This document shows positions 9,173 through 19,021 of a stretch of DNA of 64,000 nt, one piece after another; the stretch's first letter is position 1; every line of letters starts with the position of its first letter. Origin of the DNA: Halopiger xanaduensis SH-6. GTDB taxonomy: Archaea; Halobacteriota; Halobacteria; Halobacteriales; Natrialbaceae. A program made the position numbers and the translations under genes. The notes beneath the pieces are model-generated. The model did no database searches, was not told where the DNA came from, and was given only the letters and a program-made list of their open reading frames with translations. The stretch covers positions 226,270-290,269 of the forward strand of contig NC_015666.1 of assembly GCF_000217715.1 (NCBI RefSeq). The letters run 5' to 3'.

Positions 9173-9289
9173 GCATCTTATCCGAAGTGCGTCTGTCGTT
9201 TAAGCGTGTCGTTTCGCCGTCGCCTCGTGACCGCGTTTCACTCGCCGCCCTCGGGGAACATCGAGTCAGAAATCCCCCGAGGAACCGAC

Positions 9290-10201
9290 TCACACGAGCA
9301 CGCGCTCGAGATCAACCGCCACGTCCCGTCCCTCGTCGGCGACAAACTCGCCGAGACAGACTGCAGCCCCATTCGGCGTGTAGCAGGCGACGAGATCACC
9401 TTCACCGACATCACTGTCGACCTCGAGCACGCCCGGCTCGTAGACCGGTGCGCCGTTGGCTACCTCCCGAGCGGCGCTTTCGGGGATCACGACCCTCGGA
9501 ATGTCTTCCAGAATGCGTTCGGCGGGATCGACGATTTCGGACAGCGGTTCGGGATCGTCGTCCTCGAGCCAGAACGCCAGCGCGTCCAAAAACTCGTAGG
9601 CCGAGTACAGATCCCGATCGTCGAACGGCGTCGTCGCCGTCCGTCGCAGGTGGCCCATGTGTCCGCCCGTGCCGAGCGCCAGCCCGAGGTCGTGGCAAAG
9701 CTTCCGCACGTAGGTGCCGCTCTCGCAGCGGATCCGGAGCAACAGCTGGCGATCGGCCTCGTTGCGCTCGAGCACCTCGAGGTCGTAAATCTCGCGCACG
9801 CGGAGGCGCCGCGCGACGGCGCTCTTGCGCGGCGGCTTCTGGTAGATCGGCCCCTCGAACTCCGCGACGACCGACTCGGCGTCGGCCGGGAGCGAACCGT
9901 GACACTCGAGGACGGCGACGTACTCCTTCGACCCCTCGAGGAAGACCTGCGCGAGGCGGGTCGCATCGCCGAGCATGATCGGCAGGCACCCGGTGACTTT
10001 CGGATCGAGCGTCCCTGCGTGGGCGGCTTGATCGATGGTCGCATCAATGCCCCGTTCGGCGAGGGTGTCGGCGACGGCGTCGCGGAGCCAGCCGCTCACC
10101 TGGTGGGAGGACGGCCCCGGCGGCTTGTCGAGGTTGACGACGCCGAACGTAAGCAGTTCGGCGGGCGAGCGTTCCTCGGGCGGGCCACGTAGCGCGGTCA
10201 T
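9290..10201 (-). CDS. tRNA/rRNA pseudouridine synthase (TruB/Cbf5 family)
   Basis: A 303-residue archaeal TruB/Cbf5 protein, which isomerises uridine to pseudouridine either alone (tRNA U55) or as the catalytic subunit of H/ACA guide RNPs with Nop10, L7Ae and Gar1. The catalytic motif [14 protein letters not shown] (around 60-75) contains the nucleophile Asp. Later motifs [15 protein letters not shown] and [16 protein letters not shown] are conserved. The C-terminal ~75 residues ([19 protein letters not shown] onward) form a PUA domain. The start codon overlaps the cmk stop by 4 bases (10198-10201), so the two are cotranslated. The cmk-cbf5 order is the usual archaeal one. Confidence 0.93.
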   Translation of the reverse strand: MTALRGPPEERSPAELLTFGVVNLDKPPGPSSHQVSGWLRDAVADTLAERGIDATIDQAAHAGTLDPKVTGCLPIMLGDATRLAQVFLEGSKEYVAVLECHGSLPADAESVVAEFEGPIYQKPPRKSAVARRLRVREIYDLEVLERNEADRQLLLRIRCESGTYVRKLCHDLGLALGTGGHMGHLRRTATTPFDDRDLYSAYEFLDALAFWLEDDDPEPLSEIVDPAERILEDIPRVVIPESAAREVANGAPVYEPGVLEVDSDVGEGDLVACYTPNGAAVCLGEFVADEGRDVAVDLERVLV

Positions 10202-10776
10202 TCGAACTCGTACTCGAGATCGATGTGGGCCTTCCCTTCGTCGCCCGCGGGATCGTACTCCCCGACGGCGGTCACGAGCATGTCGAGCACCGCGTCGGGC
10301 TCCCAGCGGGCCGTGTTCACCGAGAGGTCGTAGATCGTCAGATCCCGGATGTCGATGCCGTAGTACTCCTCGTAGCGCTGGGCCTCGCTTGCCTCGCGGG
10401 CCTTCGTCTCCTCGGCCGCACGCTCGGGATCCTTGCCCTCTCGCTCGGCGATTCGCTCGCCGCGAACGTGAACCGGCGCGTCCAGCCAGAATCGGAAGTC
10501 GGCCTGCTCGGCCGCCAGCCAGCCGGCGAGTCGGGACTCGAGCACGAGATCATCCTCTTCGCGTGCGATCTCCCGTAGTCGACGATCGAGGTCGCGGTCG
10601 ATCTGGTCGTTCTCCTCGGCGAGTTTGTTGAACTCCAGCGGCGTGTAGCCGCGTTCGTCGGCCAGTTCGCGGAAGATGTCGCCGCCGCTGACGTGGTCGA
10701 GATCGAAGGCGTCGGCGAGCAACTCCGCGGTCGTGCTCTTCCCGCTTCCCGGCGGGCCAGAGACGGTGAGCAACAT
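10198..10776 (-). CDS. cmk: Cytidylate kinase, archaeal type
   Basis: A 192-residue P-loop kinase that phosphorylates CMP/dCMP to the diphosphate. Walker A is [16 protein letters not shown] at residues 6-21. The NMP-binding region has [16 protein letters not shown] and [18 protein letters not shown], both diagnostic of archaeal Cmk. The lid contains [20 protein letters not shown]. The ATGA overlap with cbf5 indicates an operon. Upstream, 153 bases separate it from the DUF106 gene on the same strand. Confidence 0.93.
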   Translation of the reverse strand: MLLTVSGPPGSGKSTTAELLADAFDLDHVSGGDIFRELADERGYTPLEFNKLAEENDQIDRDLDRRLREIAREEDDLVLESRLAGWLAAEQADFRFWLDAPVHVRGERIAEREGKDPERAAEETKAREASEAQRYEEYYGIDIRDLTIYDLSVNTARWEPDAVLDMLVTAVGEYDPAGDEGKAHIDLEYEFE

Positions 10777-10929
10777 ATTCGACCTCCGAGGTGCCGGGTA
10801 AAATGGGTTTTGAATCCCTCGAGCGGTGGACTGACGCGGCGGGGATCAAATGCGACCCACGCTCTCGAGCGACCGGAGCCGGACGAGTTTGAATGAGGCC
10901 GAAGCAGTATTTCGACCGAGAGCGGCCGA

Positions 10930-11877
10930 TCAGGCCGTCGACGGCGTCATGTCGATGTTCAACGACTTGCGAAGCAGCTGGGTAAAGCCCATCGAGCAGA
11001 GGAAGTACCAGACGATCCACGACCACATCGGACCGAGCAGCGACTCGTTGAACGACACCTCGCCGGCGATCGGCATGATCATCGTCATCTCGGCTTCGCT
11101 AACGTGGCCGTCGAGAATCTTCCAGTACATCCAGAGGAACAGCGGGATCGTCAGCAGCATGATCCAGACCATCGGCCGGAACTGCTCTTTGAACATCCCG
11201 AGGTTGTCCGACATCGCCTCCATCTGCTCCTCGCGGACCGACTCGAGTTCGTTCTCGAGGCGTTCGATCTCGGCGTCGCTGGCCCCGCGCTCTTCGGCCT
11301 CCTGCTTGCGGTCCTGAACGTCCTGCATCTTCTCCTGCATGGCCTTCATCCGCTTTTGGTACTTGGCCATCACTTCGGGGTTCATCAGGTTGGCCTGCAG
11401 CAGCGTGGAGTAAAGGCCGGTCAGCAGCGCGACGGACATGATCACGGCGTAGAACGGCAACGCGGCGTCCAGCGGCGCGAGGACGAGGTCGATCGTACTG
11501 CCGACCGTGTTCCGAACGGGGTTGAACCAGTACCCGAACATCAACAGCAGCGACGCGACGCCGGCCATTTTGTCCCACTGTGACCACTTGGACTGTTCGG
11601 CGTCGACATCGACGTCGGCGCCCGGCTCGGTTCCGTCACCGTCGAGGGCCTCGTCGTAGGCGTCTCGGTCGGCGATCTCGAATCCCTCGTCGCCGTCGAC
11701 TAACACTCCTTTCTCGATCAGTCGGCCCCACTGTCCGCTCGTCAACTCGTCGCTGACGTCGGCCCAGTGGACCTCGCCCCCGTTCTCGTCGGCCCGCTCG
11801 CGGATCGCCTCGAGGGCGTCCTCCATCGAGGCGTCCTCGCGGACGAGGTCGTTGATTTTTTCGGCGGTGCGCGTCAT
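10930..11877 (-). CDS. DUF106 membrane protein (archaeal YidC/EMC3-like insertase)
   Basis: A 315-residue protein of the DUF106/Oxa1-superfamily group, which includes eukaryotic EMC3 and TMCO1 and archaeal Ylp1, and is thought to insert membrane proteins. The first 100 residues are an acidic soluble extension with a small helical domain (halobacterial addition). Then come hydrophobic helices near 108-125 and 138-160, the cytosolic helical hairpin between helices (YQKRMKAMQEKMQDVQDRK and a Glu-rich coiled coil to about 235), then helices near 245-262 and 285-303. In most haloarchaea this gene lies directly next to adk; here two large plus-strand genes separate them. Confidence 0.85.
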   Translation of the reverse strand: MTRTAEKINDLVREDASMEDALEAIRERADENGGEVHWADVSDELTSGQWGRLIEKGVLVDGDEGFEIADRDAYDEALDGDGTEPGADVDVDAEQSKWSQWDKMAGVASLLLMFGYWFNPVRNTVGSTIDLVLAPLDAALPFYAVIMSVALLTGLYSTLLQANLMNPEVMAKYQKRMKAMQEKMQDVQDRKQEAEERGASDAEIERLENELESVREEQMEAMSDNLGMFKEQFRPMVWIMLLTIPLFLWMYWKILDGHVSEAEMTMIMPIAGEVSFNESLLGPMWSWIVWYFLCSMGFTQLLRKSLNIDMTPSTA

Positions 11878-11900
11878 CTGGGTGTGCTAGGGTTCGTCCG

Positions 11901-11999
11901 GTATACAAGTGTTTTTCTTCGGTCTCCGAACAACCCGTTTCAAATGGCACGATCTATCGCTTAGGCGGTACGCTCGACGAGTATACAGGTCTGGTATAC
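11901..11999. repeat. Three GTATAC palindromes in an intergenic region
   Basis: GTATAC occurs at 11901-11906, 11981-11986 and 11994-11999, followed by GTATAT at 12001. They lie between the DUF106 start and the promoter of the surface-protein gene. Clustering of this 6-base palindrome in high-GC DNA is unusual, and it could be an operator set; function is unproven. Confidence 0.35.
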
Positions 12000-12038
12000 G
12001 GTATATTGTGGAGCTATGACATGACACTGCATCCAAAT

Positions 12039-12046
12039 TTTTATAA
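12039..12046 (+). promoter_or_regulatory. TATA box of surface-protein gene
   Basis: TTTATAAG centred about 31 bases upstream of the ATG at 12074, matching the archaeal TATA position for a transcript with a very short leader. Confidence 0.55.
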
Positions 12047-12073
12047 GATGAATACGAAGCGTGCAGGCAGCGA

Positions 12074-14521
12074 ATGAATAATTTCGGGAAGGGGCTATCG
12101 GACGACGAGCGAACGGATCGAGGGGTAAGTCCGCAAGTGGGAATCGTACTCCTATTCGGAATGGTCATCATCGGTGCGAGCCTCATCTTCGCCGTCGGAT
12201 CGATTGCGCTGGGATCGGTTGAAACGCAGGCGATGGCGGAGCAGGGCGAACAAATGATGCTGCAGGTCGACAACGGCATCGAAACGGCGACCGGAGATAA
12301 CGTCAGTAGTGGATCGGTCTATCTGGAAGACGACGGCGAATACGAACTTACGAACGACAGTCAGATAACGATCACCGCCGTGAACAATTACGCGAGCGAC
12401 CGCACGACAATACCGCTGGGATCGCTCCAATACGAGGACGAAAGCGGCAACACGTTCGCTCATCAAGCGGGCGGCGTCTGGCGAGGGGAGGGATCGGAGG
12501 CACGTCTCGTTTCGAGACCGAATTTGCGATACTACGAAGCGGCGAATGGAACCGAAGGTCGAGTCGAACTCGATATCACGAATCTCGGCGGCGAGTTAGA
12601 CGACGGTGAAAACCGCGTCACCAGTCGACCGGTCTCAGGAGAGGGAGATCTAAGTCGCGATATCGGCTTTGTGAACTACATAAACGTAACCGTCTCCGGA
12701 TCCGCGTACCACCACGGATGGGCGACGTTCCTCGAGGACGAATTCGACGCTGCGAGCCGGAGCGATTGCGATGTCGCTGGTAGTCCCAGTGAGACGATTA
12801 TCTGTCACGATGAAAGTACTGAAACCGTGACGGTTATCGCTCCGATCGAGGGGGAGAACCCGTTTGCGAGTCACGTCGGTATTGATCCAACGATATACGG
12901 CGGCCTCTACGCGGACGATGATCTGACGATCGATGAATCGGTAACGGTCGACAGATACAACGGGACCGTCGGCTGGGTTAGCGGGAACGTCACGGAGGAT
13001 CTCCTCGTCGCCAATGGCGAGCTCGAACTGGCATCAGACGCGAACATCACCGGGGTACCTGTGGTAGACGGTCACTTTAGCGGCAAAGATGGTGCTGAAA
13101 CGTCTAACATTGCGTTCGCAACTGATCCTGCCGGAACGAGGATCGACGAGATAAACGGCACTGAAGTATACAACGTGACCGATTCGACGCCTCCGGAACT
13201 CTTCGGCGCGAAACTGTCGGAGTCGTTCGACGGGATCGATGACATTGATCAACAAACGGAGCGGGCGATCAGGTTGATCGACGAGTACGAAGATTCGAAT
13301 CCGATTGCTTCGGAAAAGCTCGAGAGCGAGTCGGACAAGAACGTGGACGGATTCTATTACGAAGATAGCGACATCGACGGTGACGACATCGACGAGTTCG
13401 ATACGAGTAACGGAGATATCCACGTTGCCGTCGATGGTAATGTCGAACTCGACGGTGTCGATGTGACGGGCGACGGTCGCGCGTACCTCTACGTTTCCGG
13501 TGATATCGATACGGACGGTGTTACGGTCGACGGCGACCAGGCGCAGAACTTCTGGATCTACGGATCGAGCGACGCCGATGTCACCGTTCGAAACGTGTTC
13601 CAGGGCGTGATGTACACGCCGGAGAGCAACTCGCTCACGGTCGCGAAAGACACGGCGGTCTACGGTTCGATTGTTGCCGGTGAAGGGATCGACATCGGCG
13701 AGAACGTGAGTATCCACTTCGACGAGACGCTCCGGACGGACGTACCGATTCCCGAAGAAAACAGGGACGTTACGATCGAAATCGGCGAACGGCGCTCGCC
13801 CCTGGACGTGACCTTTGTTCTCGACCGATCCGGCTCGATGAGGGATAACGATCCGAGCGAACAGCGCGTCGACGCGACGAAGAACTTCATCGGCCTCATG
13901 CAGGGCGAAGATAGCAGCGTACTGGAAGGCGATCAGAGCGATCAAGCCGGCGTGTACGAATTCAACCAGAACGGGTACGAGAGACACCACCTCAGTAGCG
14001 ACCTGTCGTCGGTCAACAGTAGCGTTGAGACGAGCGCGAGTGGCGGTACGGGGATCTACTCGGGGATTGAAATCGCGCTCGACGAATACGAGCGAAACCG
14101 CAGCTCGAGCGCCGAACAGCACATGATATTATTAAGCGACGGACAAAACGATCCCGCGACCGAATGGGTCTGTACGGACGGAGGATGGCTTGGATGTGAC
14201 AACTGGGAATTCTACGACTACAATCAACAGACGTTAGATCAGGCCGAACGCGCCGCGGACATGAACGTCACGATTCACACGATAGGGCTCAGTGACGACG
14301 CGGACAGCGACATGTTGGGAGACATCGCAAACGAAACTGACGGGGACTACTACCCGGCCGAGGACGACGACGAACTTGAGGAGATCTTCGAGGGAATCGC
14401 GGACAAAGTGACGGCATCGTCCCCGACGACGTTCGAAGTTGCGTCCGTCGACGAGCCGACAGCTTCTCCGCACGATTACGCCGTCAACGTCAGGGAACAC
14501 CCGGTGAATATTGGCGGGTAA
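12074..14521 (+). CDS. Pilin-like surface protein with C-terminal vWA domain
   Basis: An 815-residue exported protein. The N-terminus has an archaeal type IV pilin/archaellin-like segment, DRGVSPQVGIVLLFGMVIIG (about 15-34), with one hydrophobic helix that would serve as processing site and anchor. A long beta-rich ectodomain follows with many N-glycosylation sequons. Residues about 580-770 form a von Willebrand factor A domain with an intact MIDAS start, VTFVLDRSGSM (D584), and later LLSDGQND. vWA domains mediate metal-dependent adhesion or protein contacts. Residues 120-230 are paralogous to the next gene (PLGSLQYEDESG versus PIGAIEYQDDDG; HHGWATFLED versus YRGWERFFEE). It is inserted between adk and DUF106 in opposite orientation to both. 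Confidence 0.75.
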   Translation: MNNFGKGLSDDERTDRGVSPQVGIVLLFGMVIIGASLIFAVGSIALGSVETQAMAEQGEQMMLQVDNGIETATGDNVSSGSVYLEDDGEYELTNDSQITITAVNNYASDRTTIPLGSLQYEDESGNTFAHQAGGVWRGEGSEARLVSRPNLRYYEAANGTEGRVELDITNLGGELDDGENRVTSRPVSGEGDLSRDIGFVNYINVTVSGSAYHHGWATFLEDEFDAASRSDCDVAGSPSETIICHDESTETVTVIAPIEGENPFASHVGIDPTIYGGLYADDDLTIDESVTVDRYNGTVGWVSGNVTEDLLVANGELELASDANITGVPVVDGHFSGKDGAETSNIAFATDPAGTRIDEINGTEVYNVTDSTPPELFGAKLSESFDGIDDIDQQTERAIRLIDEYEDSNPIASEKLESESDKNVDGFYYEDSDIDGDDIDEFDTSNGDIHVAVDGNVELDGVDVTGDGRAYLYVSGDIDTDGVTVDGDQAQNFWIYGSSDADVTVRNVFQGVMYTPESNSLTVAKDTAVYGSIVAGEGIDIGENVSIHFDETLRTDVPIPEENRDVTIEIGERRSPLDVTFVLDRSGSMRDNDPSEQRVDATKNFIGLMQGEDSSVLEGDQSDQAGVYEFNQNGYERHHLSSDLSSVNSSVETSASGGTGIYSGIEIALDEYERNRSSSAEQHMILLSDGQNDPATEWVCTDGGWLGCDNWEFYDYNQQTLDQAERAADMNVTIHTIGLSDDADSDMLGDIANETDGDYYPAEDDDELEEIFEGIADKVTASSPTTFEVASVDEPTASPHDYAVNVREHPVNIGG

Positions 14522-14800
14522 TGCGGGCGATAGGTTAGTTACTCAACGCGACGATTCATCCTAGCGCTCGGCGATCGCCAGTTCGGACAGACCCGTTCGT
14601 CGACCACTCTTTCATCTCTTCTAACGATCGTCGAGAGACCGTTCAAACAGTTCACGCAGGAGATAGTACGATTCGGATCCCATATCGGATTGTTTCTCCC
14701 GTTCATCCGTGAATGCAGAGCCGTCGTGAACGGTGGTAAACGATTCCGAAGCGTTTGATCGGACGAGGACATTATCCCACTCGTTTGCCTCGAGACGGCC

Positions 14801-16321
14801 ATGAGTTGGCGTCGCGAGGAGAAATCCGATGCACCAGGTCGCGCCGAATCCACGCTACTTGGACTGATATTACTGATCGGAATGGTCGCGGTCGTCGGCA
14901 GCAGTATGGTTCTCGTCGCCGACGACAGTCTCACGAGCGTGCAACGACAAGCCGAACACGAGCGGATCGAAAGCGGATTCGTCGAACTGAGCCAACAGAT
15001 GGCGACCGCGTCGTCTGCCGGCGACAACTCGAGAGCGCTAAATCTCGAGACGGATCAGGACGGGGCGGTCGTGATGACCGATACTGGCCACATCAACATT
15101 ACGGGCGGTGACGTCAATAAGAGCGTCCCGATCGGGGCGATCGAGTACCAAGACGATGACGGGACGACGATCGCCTACCAGGCGGGTAGCGTCTTCAGAG
15201 AAACCGGAAACCAGACGCGCATCGTCTCCGCGCCACCGATCGAGTACGACGTCGAATCCGAGACCTTGTCGTTCCCGATTACGGAGGTCCGCGACGAAAC
15301 GCGGCTCGGGTCCGGGGACGTCGTCGTGGATCACTACGAAACCGATCCGCTCGGCGGCAGCAGCCTCGTCGAAAACGATACGGTGACGATCGAAGTGACG
15401 AGTAAGTACTACCGCGGCTGGGAGCGCTTCTTCGAAGAGCAGGGCGGTGCGACGACCGTCAGAGACGTCGAAGTGCACGACGACCGGACGGGGACGGTGA
15501 CCGCGGAGTTCGGCTATCAAGAGGTCTCGGACGCGTTCAAAACCGGTGCGATCTACGCGACGGACCTCGAGGTGCAGGGCGGGGCGGAAATCGACGACAG
15601 CCTCACACAGAAGGTCGCGTATCCGCCGCTCACCGACGAAGTAAATCGGCTGGTCAACGCGACGCGCGCACCGAAGGACACCTTCGAAGGAACCGATATT
15701 ACGCGCCTCGACACGGTCGACGAACATAACGATAGCCTCGAGGACGGTATCTACGTCACAGACGGGATCGAAGAGAGTGGCCACCTCGAGTTCGATCTCT
15801 CCGATGGCAACGCGACGCTCGTCGTCGACGGCGACATTAACGCGAACGACGAAACGATCACGGTCAGCGACCACGAGAACGACCACGAACTGAGCGTGTA
15901 CCTTACCGGCGACTACGACGCTAAAAACGGCGGCAACACCTGCGTTACGGAGGCGGGCTGTTACACGAACGAAGACGCGACGGTGATCCAGTTGGTCGCG
16001 TCCGACGAGTCCGAGATCGACTTCGGTCCCGGCGGGAAGTCTCGCTTCGAAGGCGTCATCTACGCCGGCGGGACGAACGAGGACTGGACGGAACGAAACG
16101 GGTGTGATAAGCAGGTGTGCATCCACTCGAATCCCAACTTCTTCGGCTCGATAATCGCCTCGTCGGTCGAAATACAGGGTGGAAAGGGGAGTATCGACTT
16201 CGAGTACGATACCCAACTCCAGGACGAGGGCGTCGGAATCTATCCGGATCCGAGCCTGCTGCCGCCTCAGCTGACGTATCTCAACATCGCCGAACACACG
16301 GTCGACGTCCGCGAGAAGTAG
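14801..16321 (+). CDS. Pilin-like surface protein, paralogue lacking vWA
   Basis: A 506-residue protein sharing the whole N-terminal architecture of the preceding gene: a hydrophobic anchor (STLLGLILLIGMVAVVGSSM, residues 17-36), the IPLG/VPIG-type strand region, the AYQAG segment, the RGWERFFEEQ segment and a later beta-helix-like region with GAIYATDLEVQGG and SRFEGVIYAGG. It ends where the paralogue begins its vWA domain. The DUF7289-type haloarchaeal families have this layout. A 279-base gap separates the two genes and shows no other gene. The end lies 10 bases from the adk stop (convergent). Ligand and assembly are unknown. Confidence 0.7.
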   Translation: MSWRREEKSDAPGRAESTLLGLILLIGMVAVVGSSMVLVADDSLTSVQRQAEHERIESGFVELSQQMATASSAGDNSRALNLETDQDGAVVMTDTGHINITGGDVNKSVPIGAIEYQDDDGTTIAYQAGSVFRETGNQTRIVSAPPIEYDVESETLSFPITEVRDETRLGSGDVVVDHYETDPLGGSSLVENDTVTIEVTSKYYRGWERFFEEQGGATTVRDVEVHDDRTGTVTAEFGYQEVSDAFKTGAIYATDLEVQGGAEIDDSLTQKVAYPPLTDEVNRLVNATRAPKDTFEGTDITRLDTVDEHNDSLEDGIYVTDGIEESGHLEFDLSDGNATLVVDGDINANDETITVSDHENDHELSVYLTGDYDAKNGGNTCVTEAGCYTNEDATVIQLVASDESEIDFGPGGKSRFEGVIYAGGTNEDWTERNGCDKQVCIHSNPNFFGSIIASSVEIQGGKGSIDFEYDTQLQDEGVGIYPDPSLLPPQLTYLNIAEHTVDVREK

Positions 16322-16331
16322 AGTAACGGTT

Positions 16332-16967
16332 CTACGCTGCGTCTTCGATCGTCGCCTTCACGTCCTCCCAGACTTCGTCGGGGCTCTGCTCGCCGTCGAC
16401 GCGCTCGAGCACCCCTTCCTCCTCGTAGTGCTCGATGACGGGTTCGGTGTTCTCCTGATAGACGCGCAGTCGTTCCTTGACCGTCTCCTCGGTGTCGTCC
16501 TCGCGCTGGACGAGTCGGTCTTCGACCTCGGGATCCTCCGGCGGGTTGTACTCAACGTGGTAGATCTCGTCCGTCTCGGGGTCGAGTCGGCGGCCGGTCA
16601 GTCGGTGGACGAGTTCCTCCTCGCCGACGTCGAGGTAAAGGACGAGGTCGAGATCGGTCATGCCCTCGAGTTCCTCGGCTTGCTCCATGTTTCGCGGGTA
16701 GCCGTCCAGCACGAAACCGTCGGCCTGCGAGAGCGCCTCGTCGACGATGGCGTTGACGACCTCGTCGGGGACGAGTTCGCCCTGGTCCATGTACTCGCCG
16801 GGCGTGTCGTACTCCGTGTCCATGTCGGAGATGTCCATCTCCTTGTTCGACCGGAGCGCGTCGCCGGTGGTGATGTGATCGATGCCGAACTCCTCGGTGA
16901 TCTTCGCACACTGGGTCCCCTTTCCTGCCCCGGGGGCACCCATAATCACGAGTTGTGGCTGTGCCAT
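16332..16967 (-). CDS. adk: Adenylate kinase
   Basis: A 211-residue AMP kinase (ATP + AMP to 2 ADP) of the bacterial-type long-lid form. P-loop [14 protein letters not shown] begins at residue 9. The NMP domain includes [11 protein letters not shown] and the family signature [16 protein letters not shown]. The lid ([19 protein letters not shown]) has no zinc cysteines. Coding is acidic as expected for haloarchaea. It has its own promoter, diverging from the 17027 gene. In related genomes it directly precedes the DUF106-cmk-cbf5 genes; here the chain is broken by a 4.2-kb insert. Confidence 0.95.
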   Translation of the reverse strand: MAQPQLVIMGAPGAGKGTQCAKITEEFGIDHITTGDALRSNKEMDISDMDTEYDTPGEYMDQGELVPDEVVNAIVDEALSQADGFVLDGYPRNMEQAEELEGMTDLDLVLYLDVGEEELVHRLTGRRLDPETDEIYHVEYNPPEDPEVEDRLVQREDDTEETVKERLRVYQENTEPVIEHYEEEGVLERVDGEQSPDEVWEDVKATIEDAA

Positions 16968-16989
16968 ACGCCACCGTTCACGACCGCCA

Positions 16990-17005
16990 CATAAAGGCTT
17001 AAAGA
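16990..17005. promoter_or_regulatory. Back-to-back TATA boxes, adk and 17027 gene
   Basis: On the plus strand CTTAAAGA (16998-17005) is centred 26 bases before the ATG at 17027. On the minus strand CCTTTATG (16993-17000) is centred about 29 bases before the adk ATG at 16967. Both spacings fit leaderless transcription, so one AT-rich island drives both divergent genes. Confidence 0.5.
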
Positions 17006-17026
17006 AACGGGCACATCCGTACTGGT

Positions 17027-17518
17027 ATGACCCGATTCGACGCGGCCGATCCGGCCGAGCGCCGAAAGCTGTACGTCGACGCCATCACTGCCCACCGCGA
17101 GCGCGCCAGCGGCTTTCTCACGCTCGAGGTCGATCCGAGCGCCCTCGAGTCGACCGACGAGTCTGAGACTACCGACGGAAACGGAGACGGCGACGAACTC
17201 GGTACTGGCGCAGGGGTCACCCCCGACGACCGCGGGTCCGGTCTCGACCCGGAACTCGGCGTCCCCTGGCTTCAATTCGGCGACGGAACGATCAACCTCG
17301 ATTGCACGGACGAGGAACTGGACGCCCTCAAGGACCTGCTGAGCGAGTTTCCGGCCTTCAAGGTCGACGAGCTAACGCGTCCGGAGAACGCCGAAGGGGT
17401 CAACGCTCGCGTGAGCGCGAAGGCGGACCAGAACCGGATCGCCCAGTTCATCGATGCAACGTTCCAGCGCGTCTACGGCCTGCCCGAGGGGTTCCGGGTG
17501 TGGGTCGTCGAAGTGTAA
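17027..17518 (+). CDS. Conserved haloarchaeal protein of unknown function
   Basis: A 163-residue soluble acidic protein. An N-terminal helical part ([20 protein letters not shown]) is followed by a low-complexity linker (about 45-75, Asp/Gly/Thr/Glu-rich) and a compact C-terminal domain (about 80-163; [57 protein letters not shown]). I recall such a protein beside adk in haloarchaea but know no function. It is divergently transcribed from adk. Confidence 0.65.
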   Translation: MTRFDAADPAERRKLYVDAITAHRERASGFLTLEVDPSALESTDESETTDGNGDGDELGTGAGVTPDDRGSGLDPELGVPWLQFGDGTINLDCTDEELDALKDLLSEFPAFKVDELTRPENAEGVNARVSAKADQNRIAQFIDATFQRVYGLPEGFRVWVVEV

Positions 17519-17896
17519 CGGACCGCTGTGTATCCCTGAGGTAGGGAATGAGTAAGGCGCGTGTTGGCGTGTGACGCGCGCGAGATCAAACGACCGGTCT
17601 GGACCGGCAGAACGTGTGAGAATAGGTATATTTCCTCCGAATCGAACCGAACCTGTTCGATTGCGCGTGTAACCGGGCCACGAACGTATTTCTATTCCGA
17701 TATCTAATCGGCGAATAAGCGACAGAAAGAAGAGGACACACTCCAACGAATGGGAGAGGAGTGAACGACGGGGCACGGAAATCGTCGGTCAGATTCGCCG
17801 ATAACGTACCGGTGAACCGCCGCGAGTCGGGCAGTTTCCAAATAGATAAGTGCCCCCAGCAACCATCGTCCGACATATAACCGGTCTTCAATAGAG
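17519..17896. other. 378-base spacer before the oxidase operon
   Basis: No credible gene on either strand. AT-rich elements at 17838-17852 (CCAAATAGATAAG) and 17872-17879 (CATATAAC) are candidate TATA boxes for coxII; they imply different transcript starts, so the true start codon of coxII (GTG 17897 or ATG 17930) is linked to which one is used. Confidence 0.45.
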
Positions 17897-19021
17897 GTGA
17901 ACACAATCTTCAGCGCAATACTCCCCCCGATGCAGCTCATTCCGGAGCAGGGAACGCGCGTCGACGTGTTCGAGGGGATCTTTCTGGTCTTCCTCGGACT
18001 CGGGACGCTCGTCGGCATCGTCGTGGTCTCGTACATCTTGTACAACGCGTACAAGTACCGCGACACCGGCGAGGTCGGCGACGACGAGGACCTGCCGAGC
18101 GTCGGGGAACTACCGACAGGTGGAAAGGGCGGCAAGAAACTATTCCTCTCGTTCGGCCTGAGTGCCATCATCGTCATCTCGCTGGTCGTCTGGACCTACG
18201 GGATGTTGCTGTACGTCGAGGACGGGCCGGAACAACCGGAGGACGCGATCGAGATCGAAGTCGAAGGCTACGCGTTCGGCTGGGACTTCTACTACGATAA
18301 CGGCGTCGAGACGAGCGGCTACGGTGAAGGACTCGTCGTCCCGGCCGATCAGGCGGTCTGGATCGAAACGACGTCACGCGACGTCTGGCACACGTTCGGC
18401 ATCCCCGACTTACGGGTGAAGGCCGACGCCATCCCCGGCGAGTACGACCAGACGTGGTTCAAGGCTGACGAGCCCGGCAACCACACTGCCAAGTGTTTCG
18501 AACTGTGTGGGCCACAGCACTCCGATATGCTCTCCGACGTGACCGTCCTCGAGCAATCGGCCTACGAGGAGTGGATGAACGAGCAGTTGACGGCGACCAT
18601 CACGCTCGAGGACGGCAACGAGTCGCCGGTCACCGAGGGCTTCGAGGTCACGCTCGAGCACCAGAACAACAGCGACTACGATCAGGACCTCAGCCACACG
18701 TTTACCCCCGACTCCGAGGAGTTCGATAACGGCACGATCACCGTTACCCTCGAACGGGGCGGTCCGTACGATCTGACGATCTCGCCGACCGATGGCCAGT
18801 TCGAGGAAGTCGAGGAGACCCTCGAGGTCACCGGCCCGACCGACGAGACGTACACGCTCGAGGACCCGAACGCGAGCGAGGACGACGGTAGCGACGGTGG
18901 CGACGACGGCGGCAACGGGTCGGCCGACGACGGTGACGGCGGATCGGGTAGCGACACCGACAACGCAACCGATGACGAGACAGGCAACAACGAAACGAGC
19001 GACGGAGGTGACGGCGAATGA
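17897..19021 (+). CDS. Cytochrome c oxidase subunit II
   Basis: CoxII accepts electrons through the CuA centre and passes them to haem a in subunit I. This 374-residue protein has two transmembrane helices (about 28-50 and 72-97). The periplasmic cupredoxin domain follows, with the CuA ligands in CFELCGPQHSDM plus an upstream His in DVWHTFGIPDLRVKADAIPG. Residues about 235-325 form an extra beta-rich extension. An Asp/Gly/Asn-rich tail follows (SEDDGSDGGDDGG), unusual for the family but common in haloarchaeal surface domains. The stop overlaps the CoxI/III start by 4 bases. The start is GTG at 17897 or ATG at 17930. Confidence 0.9.
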   Translation: MNTIFSAILPPMQLIPEQGTRVDVFEGIFLVFLGLGTLVGIVVVSYILYNAYKYRDTGEVGDDEDLPSVGELPTGGKGGKKLFLSFGLSAIIVISLVVWTYGMLLYVEDGPEQPEDAIEIEVEGYAFGWDFYYDNGVETSGYGEGLVVPADQAVWIETTSRDVWHTFGIPDLRVKADAIPGEYDQTWFKADEPGNHTAKCFELCGPQHSDMLSDVTVLEQSAYEEWMNEQLTATITLEDGNESPVTEGFEVTLEHQNNSDYDQDLSHTFTPDSEEFDNGTITVTLERGGPYDLTISPTDGQFEEVEETLEVTGPTDETYTLEDPNASEDDGSDGGDDGGNGSADDGDGGSGSDTDNATDDETGNNETSDGGDGE

